Assembly: GCF_000020725.1 (NCBI RefSeq) | Contig: NC_011146.1 | Coordinates: 3,099,501 to 3,163,500, forward strand | Origin: Citrifermentans bemidjiense Bem | Lineage (GTDB): Bacteria > Desulfobacterota > Desulfuromonadia > Geobacterales > Geobacteraceae | Direction of reading: 5' to 3' | DNA: 64,000 nucleotides | Part shown: positions 15,630 to 24,040 of the stretch, piece by piece | Position numbering within the stretch: position 1 is the stretch's first letter | Layout of the letters: every line of letters begins with the position of its first letter | The notes under the pieces: generated by a model | Databases searched by the model: none | The model's input: the letters and a program-made list of their open reading frames with translations, nothing else | Told to the model about the DNA's origin: nothing | Position numbers and translations under genes: made by a program

Positions 15630-15857
15630 TCATCCATTCTGTACCGTCTCCGTTCTTCTAACCATGGCGATGTTGTCGATGCACGCGTCCAGGTTGTTCC
15701 GCACGAAGATGATGGTTTCCAACTGGTTGTCGACCGTGACCAGACGCACCTGGTCAGGTTTTTCGGATACCTTCCCTTTTTTCTTCAGCTGCACTTCGAG
15801 AAAACAGTAGTCAAAAGGGTCCGCTTTCTTGGTGTTCGTCCTGTCTCTGTAAGCCAT
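15630..15857 (-). CDS. small hypothetical protein (75 aa)
   Basis: Not recognised. The start at 15857 has GGAGG 6 bases upstream; the frame extends further without a site. The product begins MAYRDRTNTKKADPFDYC and is mixed charged and polar, with no signal or membrane segment. The core VRLVTVDNQLETIIFVRNNL looks like beta strands followed by a short helix. It stands alone between tRNA-Val and the barrel protein gene. Function unknown. Confidence 0.6.
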   Translation of the reverse strand: MAYRDRTNTKKADPFDYCFLEVQLKKKGKVSEKPDQVRLVTVDNQLETIIFVRNNLDACIDNIAMVRRTETVQNG

Positions 15858-16042
15858 GTCCGACCTCCATTGCCGCTGTGATAGTTTCCGGAAATCACCT
15901 GGTTCACCTCGATACGACACTTGAATGGGGGTCCATCTACTTCTTTCGGATTTTTGGGACATGGCTAAGCTACGTATAATTCTTTCTTCAGTATGTGATT
16001 GGGAATACACAATCATACTTTTTGTAAGATGAGAGGCAAAAG

Positions 16043-16081
16043 AAAGGGCCAGGGCACCTTTAACGGCGTACCTGGCCCTTT
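16043..16081 (-). terminator. terminator after the outer-membrane protein gene
   Basis: AAAGGGCCAGG (16043-16053) pairs with CCTGGCCCTTT (16071-16081); read on the minus strand it is followed by a short T-rich run. Confidence 0.6.
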
Positions 16082-16196
16082 CCTTTCGCTGGTTATCTCA
16101 GTCGCTGCCTAGGCTCCCATTTATCGTTAGAGCCAGTTGTCGGCTGTCATGCAGCGGTTGCCGGTTCTTCCTTCAACTCCCGCTTGCGCTCCAGCC

Positions 16197-16826
16197 TCAG
16201 AATTTGATCCTCAGGCCCACCGTTGCGTTGTGGCTTTCGAACCTCATCTTGGTATCGGCGAAGTTTGCCTCGTCGGTGCGGAAATAGCGGTACCCAAGGT
16301 CCAACGACATCTGCCGGTTCAGCGCGACCTCAAGTCCCCCCCCCGCCTGGTAAGCGAGTACTACTTCTTCGTCCGAAGTGTAGAAATCACCGAACTTGTC
16401 GTCAAGGTTCAAGATGGCGAATCCGACACCGCCGCCAAGGTACGGCGTGATGGGACCGTTGTTGTGCAGATCGATGAACATGTTCGCCATGAATGCGGTG
16501 GCGTTCAGGCTCACGTCTGTATTCGTGAACCTATTCGGGGGGGGAGAGTTATTGAAATAGATGGTGTCGACGTTCCCTTCTTTGTAGGATATCTCGCCTT
16601 CGAGGCGCACCGTGCCGAAGTCCATGCCCGCCGTGCCACCAATGTTCAGGCCCGGATCGAAATTGACGGTGTCATTGAAGTCTCCTCCTGCATGGGTCTC
16701 GGAAGGAACGGTCACTCCGATGAAACCTGAAAAATACGGACCGGGACGCATGGGAGCTGCAGAGCTGAGATTTGGCATTGCCAGGGCTGCCATGAGCAGC
16801 ACGGAAGCCACTACTGTTTTTTTCAT
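16197..16826 (-). CDS. outer-membrane beta-barrel protein (OmpA-like, 8-stranded type)
   Basis: A 209-residue precursor. The signal peptide MKKTVVASVLLMAALAMP runs to about SSA/AP. The rest alternates polar and hydrophobic residues in short strands (GLNIGGTAGMDFGTVRLEGE, PYLGGGVGFAILNL, LDLGYRYFRTD) and ends with VGLRIKF, the terminal Phe used for outer-membrane insertion. Start chosen at ATG 16826, 5 bases after GGAGG. Similar single barrels are porin-like or adhesin/surface proteins; no function can be assigned. Confidence 0.8.
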   Translation of the reverse strand: MKKTVVASVLLMAALAMPNLSSAAPMRPGPYFSGFIGVTVPSETHAGGDFNDTVNFDPGLNIGGTAGMDFGTVRLEGEISYKEGNVDTIYFNNSPPPNRFTNTDVSLNATAFMANMFIDLHNNGPITPYLGGGVGFAILNLDDKFGDFYTSDEEVVLAYQAGGGLEVALNRQMSLDLGYRYFRTDEANFADTKMRFESHNATVGLRIKF

Positions 16827-16899
16827 ATCCACCTCCTATTAATGGCGGCCATTCTAGCCGCTATGGTTATTTACATCTAATGACCGCATGCTGTCAAAG

Positions 16900-17046
16900 C
16901 TATTCCAACAGCTCCTCAAGTATCTGGTCCAGGCTCTTTCCCTCATACAGGCTTTCCAGAAGCTTGTGCACGGTGGGTTGTACTCCCTTGTATTGACAGT
17001 TTGCCACCAACTGATTCTCAAGAATCTGCAACTGATCTCCAGTCAT
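16900..17046 (-). CDS. small conserved-looking protein (48 aa)
   Basis: A 48-codon gene preceded by GGGGGGAG just before the ATG. The product begins MTGDQLQILENQLVANCQ and ends SLDQILEELLE; it is helical, acidic at the end, with one Cys and no membrane segment. It lies 64 bases after the thioredoxin gene on the same strand and may share its transcript. Not recognised. Confidence 0.45.
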   Translation of the reverse strand: MTGDQLQILENQLVANCQYKGVQPTVHKLLESLYEGKSLDQILEELLE

Positions 17047-17110
17047 ACTCCCCCCTGTCCATTGAATGTGTACGTAAGTCTGCCAAAGCTCGGCCGACTG
17101 TCAATGCAGC

Positions 17111-17557
17111 CTACTTCGACTTTTCGTTGCGCCTGAACCAGTTCAGTACGGACTCTGGTGACTGCGCACCTTGGAGCTGGTCGACGGAGATTCCCTTATG
17201 CAGCAGGTGCACCACCGGAATCCCCCTTACCTTGAAGCGCGCCGACAGCCGCGGGCTCTCGTCGCTGTTGATCTGCACCACCGCCGCCTCTCCCGCCAGA
17301 AGTTCCGCCACTTTCCGCACCGCCGGTGCGAATGAGACGCAGTGGGGTCACCAAGGAGCCCAAAACTCCGCGAGCACGGGGGCGCTATACCCCGAGATGA
17401 AGGCGTCGAAACTGCCGTTGTTCAACTGCTGGGGATGAAGGTAAAGTGCCGGCAACTTGGCGTGGCAGTTGCCGCACTGCCCGGGGACACCCTCTTTTTC
17501 CGCCGGTATGCGGTTCGAGGCCCCGCAGGAGCCGCATTTCACCAGGTATTGTGTCAT
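17111..17557 (-). CDS. two-domain thioredoxin (TrxC-like), probable selenoprotein
   Basis: A 148-residue thioredoxin-2-type protein if the in-frame TGA at 17350-17348 is read as selenocysteine. Residues 1-35 form a zinc ribbon (CGSCG and CGNCH); the thioredoxin fold follows. Codon 70 is TGA exactly where the first catalytic Cys belongs: EFWAPW-Sec-PHC. The frame then continues without fault through the cis-Pro region (GIPVVHLL) to the stop at 17111. A 6-bp hairpin with a GGC loop starts 18 bases after the TGA, as bacterial SECIS elements do. AAAGGAGGG precedes the ATG. Geobacter relatives are known for many selenoproteins. Expected role: cytosolic disulfide or selenenylsulfide reduction. Confidence 0.85.
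17316..17330 (-). promoter_or_regulatory. probable bacterial SECIS hairpin
   Basis: On the minus strand CGCACC-GGC-GGTGCG forms a perfect 6-bp stem with a 3-base loop starting with G. The loop is 24 bases after the TGA, in the distance range used by SelB. The stem can be extended past a bulged G by TT/AA pairs. Confidence 0.65.
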
Positions 17558-17746
17558 GGGAACCCTCCTTTTACTGGTCTGGGCGCAACAGCAGTAATTG
17601 TACCATCCCAGCTTCAGCCGCCGGAACATCGGAACATTTCCAACGCTCTTTCGTCGTTTCACATTTTGAGAGTTTCTGCTATGGTAGGTGGCTGCTACGC
17701 CCTTTCCCGAGGAAAGGGAACCAACGTTCGGAGGTCTTACAAAGAA

Positions 17747-18568
17747 ATGAAGTGCAGAATCCTTTTGCTGCTGCTCGCGGCCACCCTCATGCTAACCGCA
17801 GGCGCACACGCGGCTGGTCCCGTGATAAAGGCCACCCCTCCTGCCGCTACCCAGGGAGTCAACGTCCCCATCCTGCTCTACCACCGCTTCGGCCCGACCG
17901 TCGCCGATGGCATGACCATCAAGACCAGCGTCTTCGAATCGCACCTGAAGTACCTCAAGGACAACGGCTACACGGTGATACCGCTCCGCAAACTGGTCGA
18001 CTACTACCTGAAAAAGGGTCCGGCACCGGCGCCCAAATCGGTGGTCATCGTGGAAGACGACGCGCATAAGTCGGTCTACTCCGACATGCTCCCCCTGGCG
18101 AAAAAGTACAACGTCCCGGTCACCGTGTTCGTCTACCCCTCCGCCATTTCCAATGCCAAGTACGCGATGACCTGGGACCAGTTGCGCACCCTCCAGAAGA
18201 ACGGGTTCGACATCCAGTCGCACACCTTCTGGCATCCCAACTTCAGGCATGATAAGAAGAAGATGGCTCCGGCCGAATTCGAGAAGTCGGTGCATACACA
18301 GCTCAAGAAATCGAAGGATCGCCTGGAATCGCAGTTGGGGACCAAGATCGACATGCTGGCCTGGCCCTTCGGCATCTATGACGATTACCTCCTGAAGAAG
18401 GCGGCCGATGCCGGTTACATCGCCACCTTCACCATCGAGGCTCATCACGCCACTGCCCAGGACAAGGTGAACAAGCTCCCGCGCTACCTGCTGATCAACG
18501 CGGACCAGGGGAAAGCGTTCGCTCAGATCGTGGAAGGGAAGGCTCCCAAGAGAAACCTCGTCTACTAG
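17747..18568 (+). CDS. polysaccharide deacetylase (NodB-type), secreted
   Basis: A 273-residue precursor with a signal peptide (LLLLLAATLMLTAGAHA/A). The NodB domain begins VPILLYHRF; the metal motif is SHTFWHPNF and the late catalytic segment is DMLAWPFGIYDDYL. The first motif, usually TFDDG, reads VIVEDDAHKS, keeping the two Asp but changing flanking residues. Such enzymes remove N-acetyl groups from peptidoglycan or from exported polymers such as poly-N-acetylglucosamine. Start chosen at ATG 17747, with GGAGG upstream. It is transcribed divergently from the thioredoxin gene. Confidence 0.85.
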   Translation: MKCRILLLLLAATLMLTAGAHAAGPVIKATPPAATQGVNVPILLYHRFGPTVADGMTIKTSVFESHLKYLKDNGYTVIPLRKLVDYYLKKGPAPAPKSVVIVEDDAHKSVYSDMLPLAKKYNVPVTVFVYPSAISNAKYAMTWDQLRTLQKNGFDIQSHTFWHPNFRHDKKKMAPAEFEKSVHTQLKKSKDRLESQLGTKIDMLAWPFGIYDDYLLKKAADAGYIATFTIEAHHATAQDKVNKLPRYLLINADQGKAFAQIVEGKAPKRNLVY

Positions 18569-18677
18569 GAAAGGTTACACGGGGGCGGCTACCTCACCGC
18601 GCGAGTTGTCGCGGTAGGTAAGCCGCTCCCATTTTTTTCTCGGACAACGGCGGCAGGTCAGCCGGGAGATCTAGAAG

Positions 18678-18854
18678 ATGGCAGAAAACCAGGACAACAG
18701 TAAGAAGCACCCCTGCGCCGACTGCACCTTCTGCCAATGGTGCTCGGACGATCGCTGCAGGATGTGCAGGGGGAAGAAGGGGGGCGGTAAAAAGCTCTCC
18801 AGCGCCGAGCAGATCGCCCTGTACGAATCACTCAACCCTTCCGAAAAGAAATAG
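18678..18854 (+). CDS. small Cys-rich protein (58 aa)
   Basis: A 58-codon gene, MAENQDNSKKHPCADCTF onward, with six Cys in CADC, CQWC and CRMC pairs within residues 13-30, followed by a basic Gly/Lys stretch and an acidic helix. The CxxC pairs suggest zinc binding. GGGAGAT lies about 10 bases before the ATG. It is followed by a palindrome that would act as terminator. Function unknown; the Cys pattern argues against a chance frame. Confidence 0.6.
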   Translation: MAENQDNSKKHPCADCTFCQWCSDDRCRMCRGKKGGGKKLSSAEQIALYESLNPSEKK

Positions 18855-18866
18855 GCGACGCCAACG

Positions 18867-18921
18867 AAAAAAAAGGGGGACAGGCAACTTTTTTTATCAA
18901 AAAAGTAGCCTGTCCCCTTTT
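18867..18921. repeat. GGGGACAGGC palindrome, copy 1
   Basis: A long hairpin, GGGGGACAGGCAACTTTTTT facing AAAAAAGTAGCCTGTCCCC, lies between convergent genes, where it can end transcription in both directions. Other copies are at 21506-21555 and 60807-60842. Confidence 0.7.
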
Positions 18922-18997
18922 CCATCCTTTCCCACATTAGCCCCCGCCACTGTTAAATCCCTCAAGTAGCAGAGTCGATCACCGAAAAGATAGTAGG

Positions 18998-19594
18998 TCA
19001 GATGTCCGTGCCCTGACGCACCTGGACCTTTTTGACCCGGGCGCGCTGTTTGGCGCCGGTAAGGAAACGGTGGAGGTGGAAGAGGTATTTCACCGTCACC
19101 ACTTTGTGAAAGTAGGACTGGGTGAGGCCGTAGAAGAGTTTGCGCAACTTGGAGGGGGTGTTGCTCCCGAGAAGGAGCGGGCAGTAGTCGGAAAGCTCGA
19201 CGGTGACGCGGAGCCCGTCGGGACGGGTTTGCGCCAAGAGGGAAAACATCCCCCTGCCGCACTCCCCCGCCTGCACCAGGAAGCCGCCGTTGATATAGAG
19301 ATGAACCGCTTCCAGCTCCCCGTCAGCCTCGTACCTTGCGGGCTCGAAGGAAAGAAGCGCGAAGCGCGTCGACATGACCCGGAAATGGACCCCGTCGATG
19401 CTTACGGCGGGACGAACCAGCCCGAGGGTGTAGCGCCTGATCGACTTGAAGTACTGCTCCAGCAACAGCTTCGCGCAGACACGGGAACCGGCCGGGAGAG
19501 ACAGGTCCACCCACTGCACCGAGAACACCGACGCGTCAGGGAGCAGGATCTGCTGGCAGGCGATCTGCAGCTCGTCTTCTTCGGGCTTTGACAT
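18998..19594 (-). CDS. hypothetical protein (198 aa)
   Basis: Not recognised. The start at 19594 has CGGAG 6 bases upstream. The protein is soluble, with beta-rich stretches (VFSVQWVDLSLPAGSRVCAK, HFRVMSTRFALLSFEPARY) and a strongly basic C terminus (TGAKQRARVKKVQVRQ). The alternation of strands resembles small ligand-binding barrels, but no RxxxR / NxSxxG PilZ motif was found. It is alone on its strand, upstream of and divergent from the hemerythrin gene. Confidence 0.6.
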   Translation of the reverse strand: MSKPEEDELQIACQQILLPDASVFSVQWVDLSLPAGSRVCAKLLLEQYFKSIRRYTLGLVRPAVSIDGVHFRVMSTRFALLSFEPARYEADGELEAVHLYINGGFLVQAGECGRGMFSLLAQTRPDGLRVTVELSDYCPLLLGSNTPSKLRKLFYGLTQSYFHKVVTVKYLFHLHRFLTGAKQRARVKKVQVRQGTDI

Positions 19595-19696
19595 CACACG
19601 CTCCGGTAGGGACTATGAAACTGCCGTCTAACATAACACGCAGTGCTGCCGGTCGCCACAGATAGACAGACGCATGCGCAATAAAGGGAGAGATCA

Positions 19697-20104
19697 ATGG
19701 AAATGGTCGAATGGTCAGAAAGCATGAGCGTGGGAATCGCCAAGATCGACGAGCAGCACTGCAGGCTGATCCAGATGATGGGCGAACTCGATGCCGCCAT
19801 AAGGGAGAAAGCCGGCGAGGAGATGGTCGAGGACATCCTCACCAACCTGTTCAACTATGCCCAGGTTCATTTCGCGGTCGAGGAAGAGCTCTTCAGGAAG
19901 CATAAGTACCCCGAAATGGCCCTGCACGAACTGGAGCACCAGAGGTTCATCGCCAAAGCCTTCGCCTTCAAGGAAAAGCTCGATGCGCGGAAGCCGGGGC
20001 TCTCGCTGGAACTTTTGACGTTTTTGTCCAGTTGGGTATTAAACCATATCGAACTGACCGACAAGCGCTACTGCAAGCACCTGCACGGCTGCGGGGTGAG
20101 CTGA
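19697..20104 (+). CDS. bacteriohemerythrin
   Basis: A 135-residue four-helix protein with the complete di-iron ligand set of hemerythrins: His in DEQHCRL, His and Glu in HFAVEEELF, two His in HELEHQRF, and His with Asp in NHIELTD. It binds O2 reversibly and may carry or sense oxygen or NO in an anaerobe. Single-domain length is normal. No neighbouring chemoreceptor suggests a more specific role. Confidence 0.93.
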   Translation: MEMVEWSESMSVGIAKIDEQHCRLIQMMGELDAAIREKAGEEMVEDILTNLFNYAQVHFAVEEELFRKHKYPEMALHELEHQRFIAKAFAFKEKLDARKPGLSLELLTFLSSWVLNHIELTDKRYCKHLHGCGVS

Positions 20105-20125
20105 TACGGCGCGCTTCCCGCGGCT

Positions 20126-21325
20126 CTACCCCTTTACGCAGATCGCGTACTTGAGATAGCGCCCCTCCGGGAAAGTGACCGGGTACGGGAAGTCCTCCGG
20201 CTGACCCGATAGCGACACCACCTGCAACGTCCCCCCCGCCTGAAGCGCGCCGCGGCGCAATTCCTTCAGGTAATCGGCAAGATCCACCTTCTGATGGTTC
20301 GAGGAAGCGATCAGCAACCCTCCCCCTTTCAACAATTTCATAGCGGCGGCAACCAGGTCAGCGGTCCCGCCGCGCGTGGTGAAGCGGCTCTTGGACGTGG
20401 TGGAAAAAGACGGCGGGTCCATGAGAACCACGTCGTAGCATTTCTTTTGCCGCGCCAGATCGTCGAGCACGGTCAGGCAGTCCCCAACCAGGAACTCGTG
20501 CCGTTTGGGGTTCAGCCGGTTGACGCTGAAGTTGGAGCGGGCCTGTTCCATGTAGCCGGGCGAAGCGTCGACGCTGGTGACAAGGCTTGCGCCTGCCGCT
20601 GCTGCGGCGACGGAGAAGGCGCCGGTATAGCTGAAGAGGTTCAAAAAGCGCTTCCCCTGCACCCGCGCCATCAGGTCGCGCCGGTTCTTGCGCTGGTCGA
20701 GGAACAACCCGGTGTTAAGGCCGCGCTCCAGGCTCACCTGGAAGCTGAGCCCGTTCTCCAGCACCACGAGCGGTTCCGGAGCGGGTTTGCCCGAGAGGAG
20801 CTGCCCGTATTTCTTCCCCTCCCCACCCGATTCCAGCTCCCGGGTGTTCTGGGGGCGGCTCTTCTCGTAGATCCCGGCCGGCTCCAGCAACTCATCGAGC
20901 GCCTGGGTTACCAGCTTCAGGTGCCTGCGCCAACCGGAGCAGTAGATCTGCACCATCAGGTAATCACCGTAGTGATCTACCGTGATCCCGGGAAGGAGGT
21001 CCCCCTCGCCGTTGACCAGACGATAGGCGTCGGTGTCGACGAGCCCGGCATGGTCTCTTCGCATCGCTATCGCCCTTTGCAGCCGCTCCTTCACCCAGCC
21101 CCGGTCCAGGCGCATCCGTTCCCGCGACAGCACCCGCGCGACGATCCGGTCCTTGGGATCCAATAGCGCCTGGGCCAGGAAGCGCCCCGAAGGGTCCACC
21201 AGTTCCACCAGGTCGCCGGTCTCGCCCGCCGGCCACTTTTTGGTGTAGCTGTCGGCGATGATCCAGGGGTGCCCGAGCTCAATCATCCGTACCGATTCCG
21301 GCCCAACCGTGCATGCTTTCGACAT
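20126..21325 (-). CDS. class I SAM-dependent rRNA methyltransferase (RlmI-like)
   Basis: A 399-residue protein of the RlmI/YccW family. It has an N-terminal PUA-like domain (GHPWIIADSY, GDLVELVDPSGRFLAQALLD), a middle EEHEE-type domain, and a Rossmann methyltransferase domain with FLNLFSYTGAFSVAAAAAG (SAM binding) and the catalytic VVLMDPPSF. RlmI itself methylates C5 of a 23S rRNA cytosine; the exact target here is inferred. Start chosen at ATG 21325, with AGAGGA before it. Confidence 0.88.
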   Translation of the reverse strand: MSKACTVGPESVRMIELGHPWIIADSYTKKWPAGETGDLVELVDPSGRFLAQALLDPKDRIVARVLSRERMRLDRGWVKERLQRAIAMRRDHAGLVDTDAYRLVNGEGDLLPGITVDHYGDYLMVQIYCSGWRRHLKLVTQALDELLEPAGIYEKSRPQNTRELESGGEGKKYGQLLSGKPAPEPLVVLENGLSFQVSLERGLNTGLFLDQRKNRRDLMARVQGKRFLNLFSYTGAFSVAAAAAGASLVTSVDASPGYMEQARSNFSVNRLNPKRHEFLVGDCLTVLDDLARQKKCYDVVLMDPPSFSTTSKSRFTTRGGTADLVAAAMKLLKGGGLLIASSNHQKVDLADYLKELRRGALQAGGTLQVVSLSGQPEDFPYPVTFPEGRYLKYAICVKG

Positions 21326-21357
21326 CTTATCCTCTGAAAAACTCAAAAAAGCTAAGG

Positions 21358-21443
21358 GGCATCGCACGCGGAAGACGCGGATCAATCAAAACCACCTGCT
21401 CTGGCTTAATCTGCCGTTATCCGCTAAATCCGTGTGCGATGCC
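21358..21443. repeat. dispersed palindrome, copy B
   Basis: The arms GCATCGCACGCGGAAGACGC and CCGCTAAATCCGTGTGCGAT match those of the element at 9995-10100, again with a short unpaired middle. It lies just upstream of the RlmI-like gene. Confidence 0.65.
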
Positions 21444-21505
21444 GTTGGCTGTATGAAAACTGAAAAAGGGCCGACCCCCCTGAAGGAGAGCCCGCCCCTT
21501 GCTCT

Positions 21506-21555
21506 AAAGGGGACAGGCTACTTTTTTCGGGAAAAAAGTAGCCTGTCCCCCTTTT
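21506..21555. repeat. GGGGACAGGC palindrome, copy 2
   Basis: A near-perfect hairpin, GGGGACAGGCTACTTTTTTC facing GAAAAAAGTAGCCTGTCCCC, lies 14 bases after the end of the following minus-strand gene, so it probably terminates it. Confidence 0.75.
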
Positions 21556-21569
21556 ATGCCGTCCCTTTT

Positions 21570-21962
21570 TTAGTGAACCTGGCCGGTACCTGCCGCCTGC
21601 TGCGCTGCCGCAATCGCCGCAGCCCTCGCCTGCTCCAGCGCTTCCATCTCCTTCAGCTTCTCGCCCAGCCAGTAGTGCAGCTCGCGCGCGGTGTTGTAGT
21701 TCACTACCACGCCGTTGATGACCTGGCGCACCAGGCTCCGCGTAAGATCAGACGGCTCGACCTCGGTCTCGGGGCCGATGGTGCCGGCCTGGGTGATCTC
21801 GTGGGTGATGGCGTTCGGGAGCGGCTGGCGCTCCAGGTAGAAGTTCATCACCAGTTCGCCGCGCGGGGAGATGCCGCCGTGGGCGCCGTTCACGTAGACG
21901 GGGTTGTAGTCGTATTGGAAAATGTATTTAAAGGTCATTTCGTTTTTCTTGTTGTTGGACAT
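21570..21962 (-). CDS. hypothetical protein (130 aa)
   Basis: Not recognised. Start at 21962 with AAAGGAGAG upstream. The product begins MSNNKKNEMTFKYIFQYDYN, has a beta-rich middle (YVNGAHGGISPRGELVMNFY) with TRSLVRQVINGVVVNYNTAR, and ends in an Ala-rich helix. The short strand pattern recalls DUF3467-like proteins, without a firm match. It is soluble with no signal. It is followed by a terminator-like palindrome, so it is likely its own transcript. Confidence 0.6.
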   Translation of the reverse strand: MSNNKKNEMTFKYIFQYDYNPVYVNGAHGGISPRGELVMNFYLERQPLPNAITHEITQAGTIGPETEVEPSDLTRSLVRQVINGVVVNYNTARELHYWLGEKLKEMEALEQARAAAIAAAQQAAGTGQVH

Positions 21963-22072
21963 GGTGCTCTCCTTTTCAATGGGCATTGTAAAACTGCATG
22001 CGCTTTATAGCATGGAGCGGCGGCCCAGGCAAACAAGAATCTAACCCGAGCTTAATCTTGGCTCTCTAAATT

Positions 22073-23695
22073 TCAGGCATGATGCGTTTTGGAGAGGTAG
22101 TAGTCGTAATCCCCCTCGTAGAGCCTCATCTCGCCGTGGTCCACCTCGATGACGCGGTCCACCAAAAGACGCAGGAAGTGGCGGTCGTGGCTGACGAGGA
22201 TGACGGTCCCGGCGAAGTTGTCCAGGGCGTTCAGTAGTATCTCGCGCGACCGTATGTCGAGGTGGTTGGTCGGCTCGTCCAGGACCAGGAAGTTGACCGG
22301 CCGGGCCAGGAGCGTGGCCAACACCACTCGGCTCTTCTCGCCGCCGGAGAGGTTCTCGATCCTCTTGTCCACGTCGTCCCCCTGGAACAGGAAGGAGCCT
22401 AGCAGGTTGCGGATCACGCCGATGGTCGCAAGCGGTATCACGTCCTGCACCGTTTCGAAGATGGTCTTCTTGGGATCGAGGATCTCCATGGCGTGCTGGC
22501 TGAAGTAGCCAAGCTCCACGTTCGCCCCGAGCGCCACGCTCCCCTGGCTCGGATCGGTCTCGCCGGCGAGCACCTTAAGGAAGGTGGATTTCCCCGCGCC
22601 GTTCACGCCGACCACCGCGATCTTGCTGAGCCTTTTGACGACCCCGGTGACGCCGGAGAAGATCGGCTGCAGGCTCCCGTCCGGCTGTTCCCAGCTCTTT
22701 CCCAGCCCATCCATGACCACCACGTCGTCGCCGCTTCTGGGGGGTGCGGCGAACTCGAAGCGGACCACCCGCTCCTCGGGCGGAATCTCGATGCGCTCGA
22801 TCTTCTCGATCTTCTTCACCCGGGACTGCACCTGGGCCGCGTGGGAGGCGCGGGCAGCGAAACGGGCGATGAATTCCTCCTCCTTGGCGAGCATCTCCTG
22901 CTGGCGCTTGTGGCTCGCGATCAGCTGCTCGCGGCGGATGTCGCGCTCCTTTTCGTAGAAGTCGTAGTTGCCGCCGTAGGTGGTTACCGTCTTGTTGGCC
23001 ACCTCGATGACGCGGGTCACCACGCGGTTCATGAAATCGCGGTCGTGGCTGGTCATCAGCAGCGCCCCGGTGAATTCATTGGCAAGCCACTCTTCGAGCC
23101 AGATGATCGATTCGACGTCCAGGTGGTTGGTCGGCTCGTCCAGAAGCAATACGTCGGGCTGCAGCGTGAGGATGCCGGCAAGCGCCACGCGCATGCGCCA
23201 ACCGCCGGAGAACGATTCGACCGGGTTATGGAAGCGGTCCGGCCCGATACCCAGGCCGGTCAGCACCTCCTGGGCGCGCGAATCGAGATCGTACCCTCCC
23301 CGGTGCTCGAACTCCTCCATCGCGGAGCCGTAGCGCTCCAAAAGCGACGCCATGTCGTCGTCGGACATGGGGAGCCCCATCTGCTCTTCCATCTGCTTCA
23401 GTTCGGCGGCAAGGCGCACCGTCTCGGCAGAAACCGCCATCACCTCCTGCAGCGCGGATCTCCCGCGCATGTCGCCTATGTCCTGCGAGAAGTAGCCGAT
23501 GGTGGTCTTCTTGGCCAGCGTCATCTCGCCGGCGTCCACCTCCTCTTCGCCGGTGACGATGCGAAAGAGCGTGGTCTTCCCTGCGCCGTTGGGGCCGACA
23601 AGGCCGGTCCGGGTGCCTGGGAGTATCTGGAAGCTCGCCTCGCGGAAGAGTACCTGCGAGCCGTGCTGCTTGGTGATGTTGGACAGATGGATCAT
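22073..23695 (-). CDS. ABC-F family ATPase
   Basis: A 540-residue protein with two ABC ATPase domains and no membrane part. Walker A motifs are GPNGAGKTTLF (about residue 34) and GVNGAGKSTFL (about 350). Signatures are SGGWRMRVALAG and SGGEKSRVVLAT, and each domain has LDEPTNHLD. The linker between them is long, charged and helical, with an arm insert in domain 1 (AEELKQMEEQMGLPM-like), as in ABC-F proteins that bind the ribosomal E site and relieve stalled translation. Which subfamily cannot be decided, and antibiotic resistance is not implied. Confidence 0.93.
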   Translation of the reverse strand: MIHLSNITKQHGSQVLFREASFQILPGTRTGLVGPNGAGKTTLFRIVTGEEEVDAGEMTLAKKTTIGYFSQDIGDMRGRSALQEVMAVSAETVRLAAELKQMEEQMGLPMSDDDMASLLERYGSAMEEFEHRGGYDLDSRAQEVLTGLGIGPDRFHNPVESFSGGWRMRVALAGILTLQPDVLLLDEPTNHLDVESIIWLEEWLANEFTGALLMTSHDRDFMNRVVTRVIEVANKTVTTYGGNYDFYEKERDIRREQLIASHKRQQEMLAKEEEFIARFAARASHAAQVQSRVKKIEKIERIEIPPEERVVRFEFAAPPRSGDDVVVMDGLGKSWEQPDGSLQPIFSGVTGVVKRLSKIAVVGVNGAGKSTFLKVLAGETDPSQGSVALGANVELGYFSQHAMEILDPKKTIFETVQDVIPLATIGVIRNLLGSFLFQGDDVDKRIENLSGGEKSRVVLATLLARPVNFLVLDEPTNHLDIRSREILLNALDNFAGTVILVSHDRHFLRLLVDRVIEVDHGEMRLYEGDYDYYLSKTHHA

Positions 23696-24040
23696 GAATG
23701 CTCCTGGAGTTTGATCTTAACTGGCCAGCGTTAGCATGAAGAGTGTGCCAGTGACAACTTAATTTTTATCAAGGGAGCGATTGGGGCGGGTAACGAAGGG
23801 GTGCAACGATTTCGTCTTTTGGCGTAAAGATCGCACAGCAGGTGTTCAAAAGACGCACAGCCTGTATGAAGTTCAAGCGGAGGGAGATGCGAAGCGGACG
23901 GGATGCTCCGAAGATAATCTTTAATGATTACAGGAGAGGCCAGATCATTAATGAGAAAAAATGCGGCACCACAAGGGTTTCGGCTCCCTTCCTGCTACAT
24001 AAGGACAAGGCAGCGTAAACACGAAACCAGGGGGTAATGC
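23696..24040. other. intergenic stretch upstream of a small membrane protein
   Basis: About 345 bases without a supported gene. It contains two similar segments, GATCGCACAGCAGG and GACGCACAGCCTG, near 23826-23862, and should hold the divergent promoters of its two neighbours. No riboswitch or RNA gene was recognised. Confidence 0.4.

Noticed and set aside
17111..17662. Thioredoxin gene as a frameshifted or truncated pseudogene
   Set aside because: No frameshift is needed. One TGA lies precisely at the catalytic Cys and a SECIS-like hairpin follows, so selenocysteine is the better explanation.
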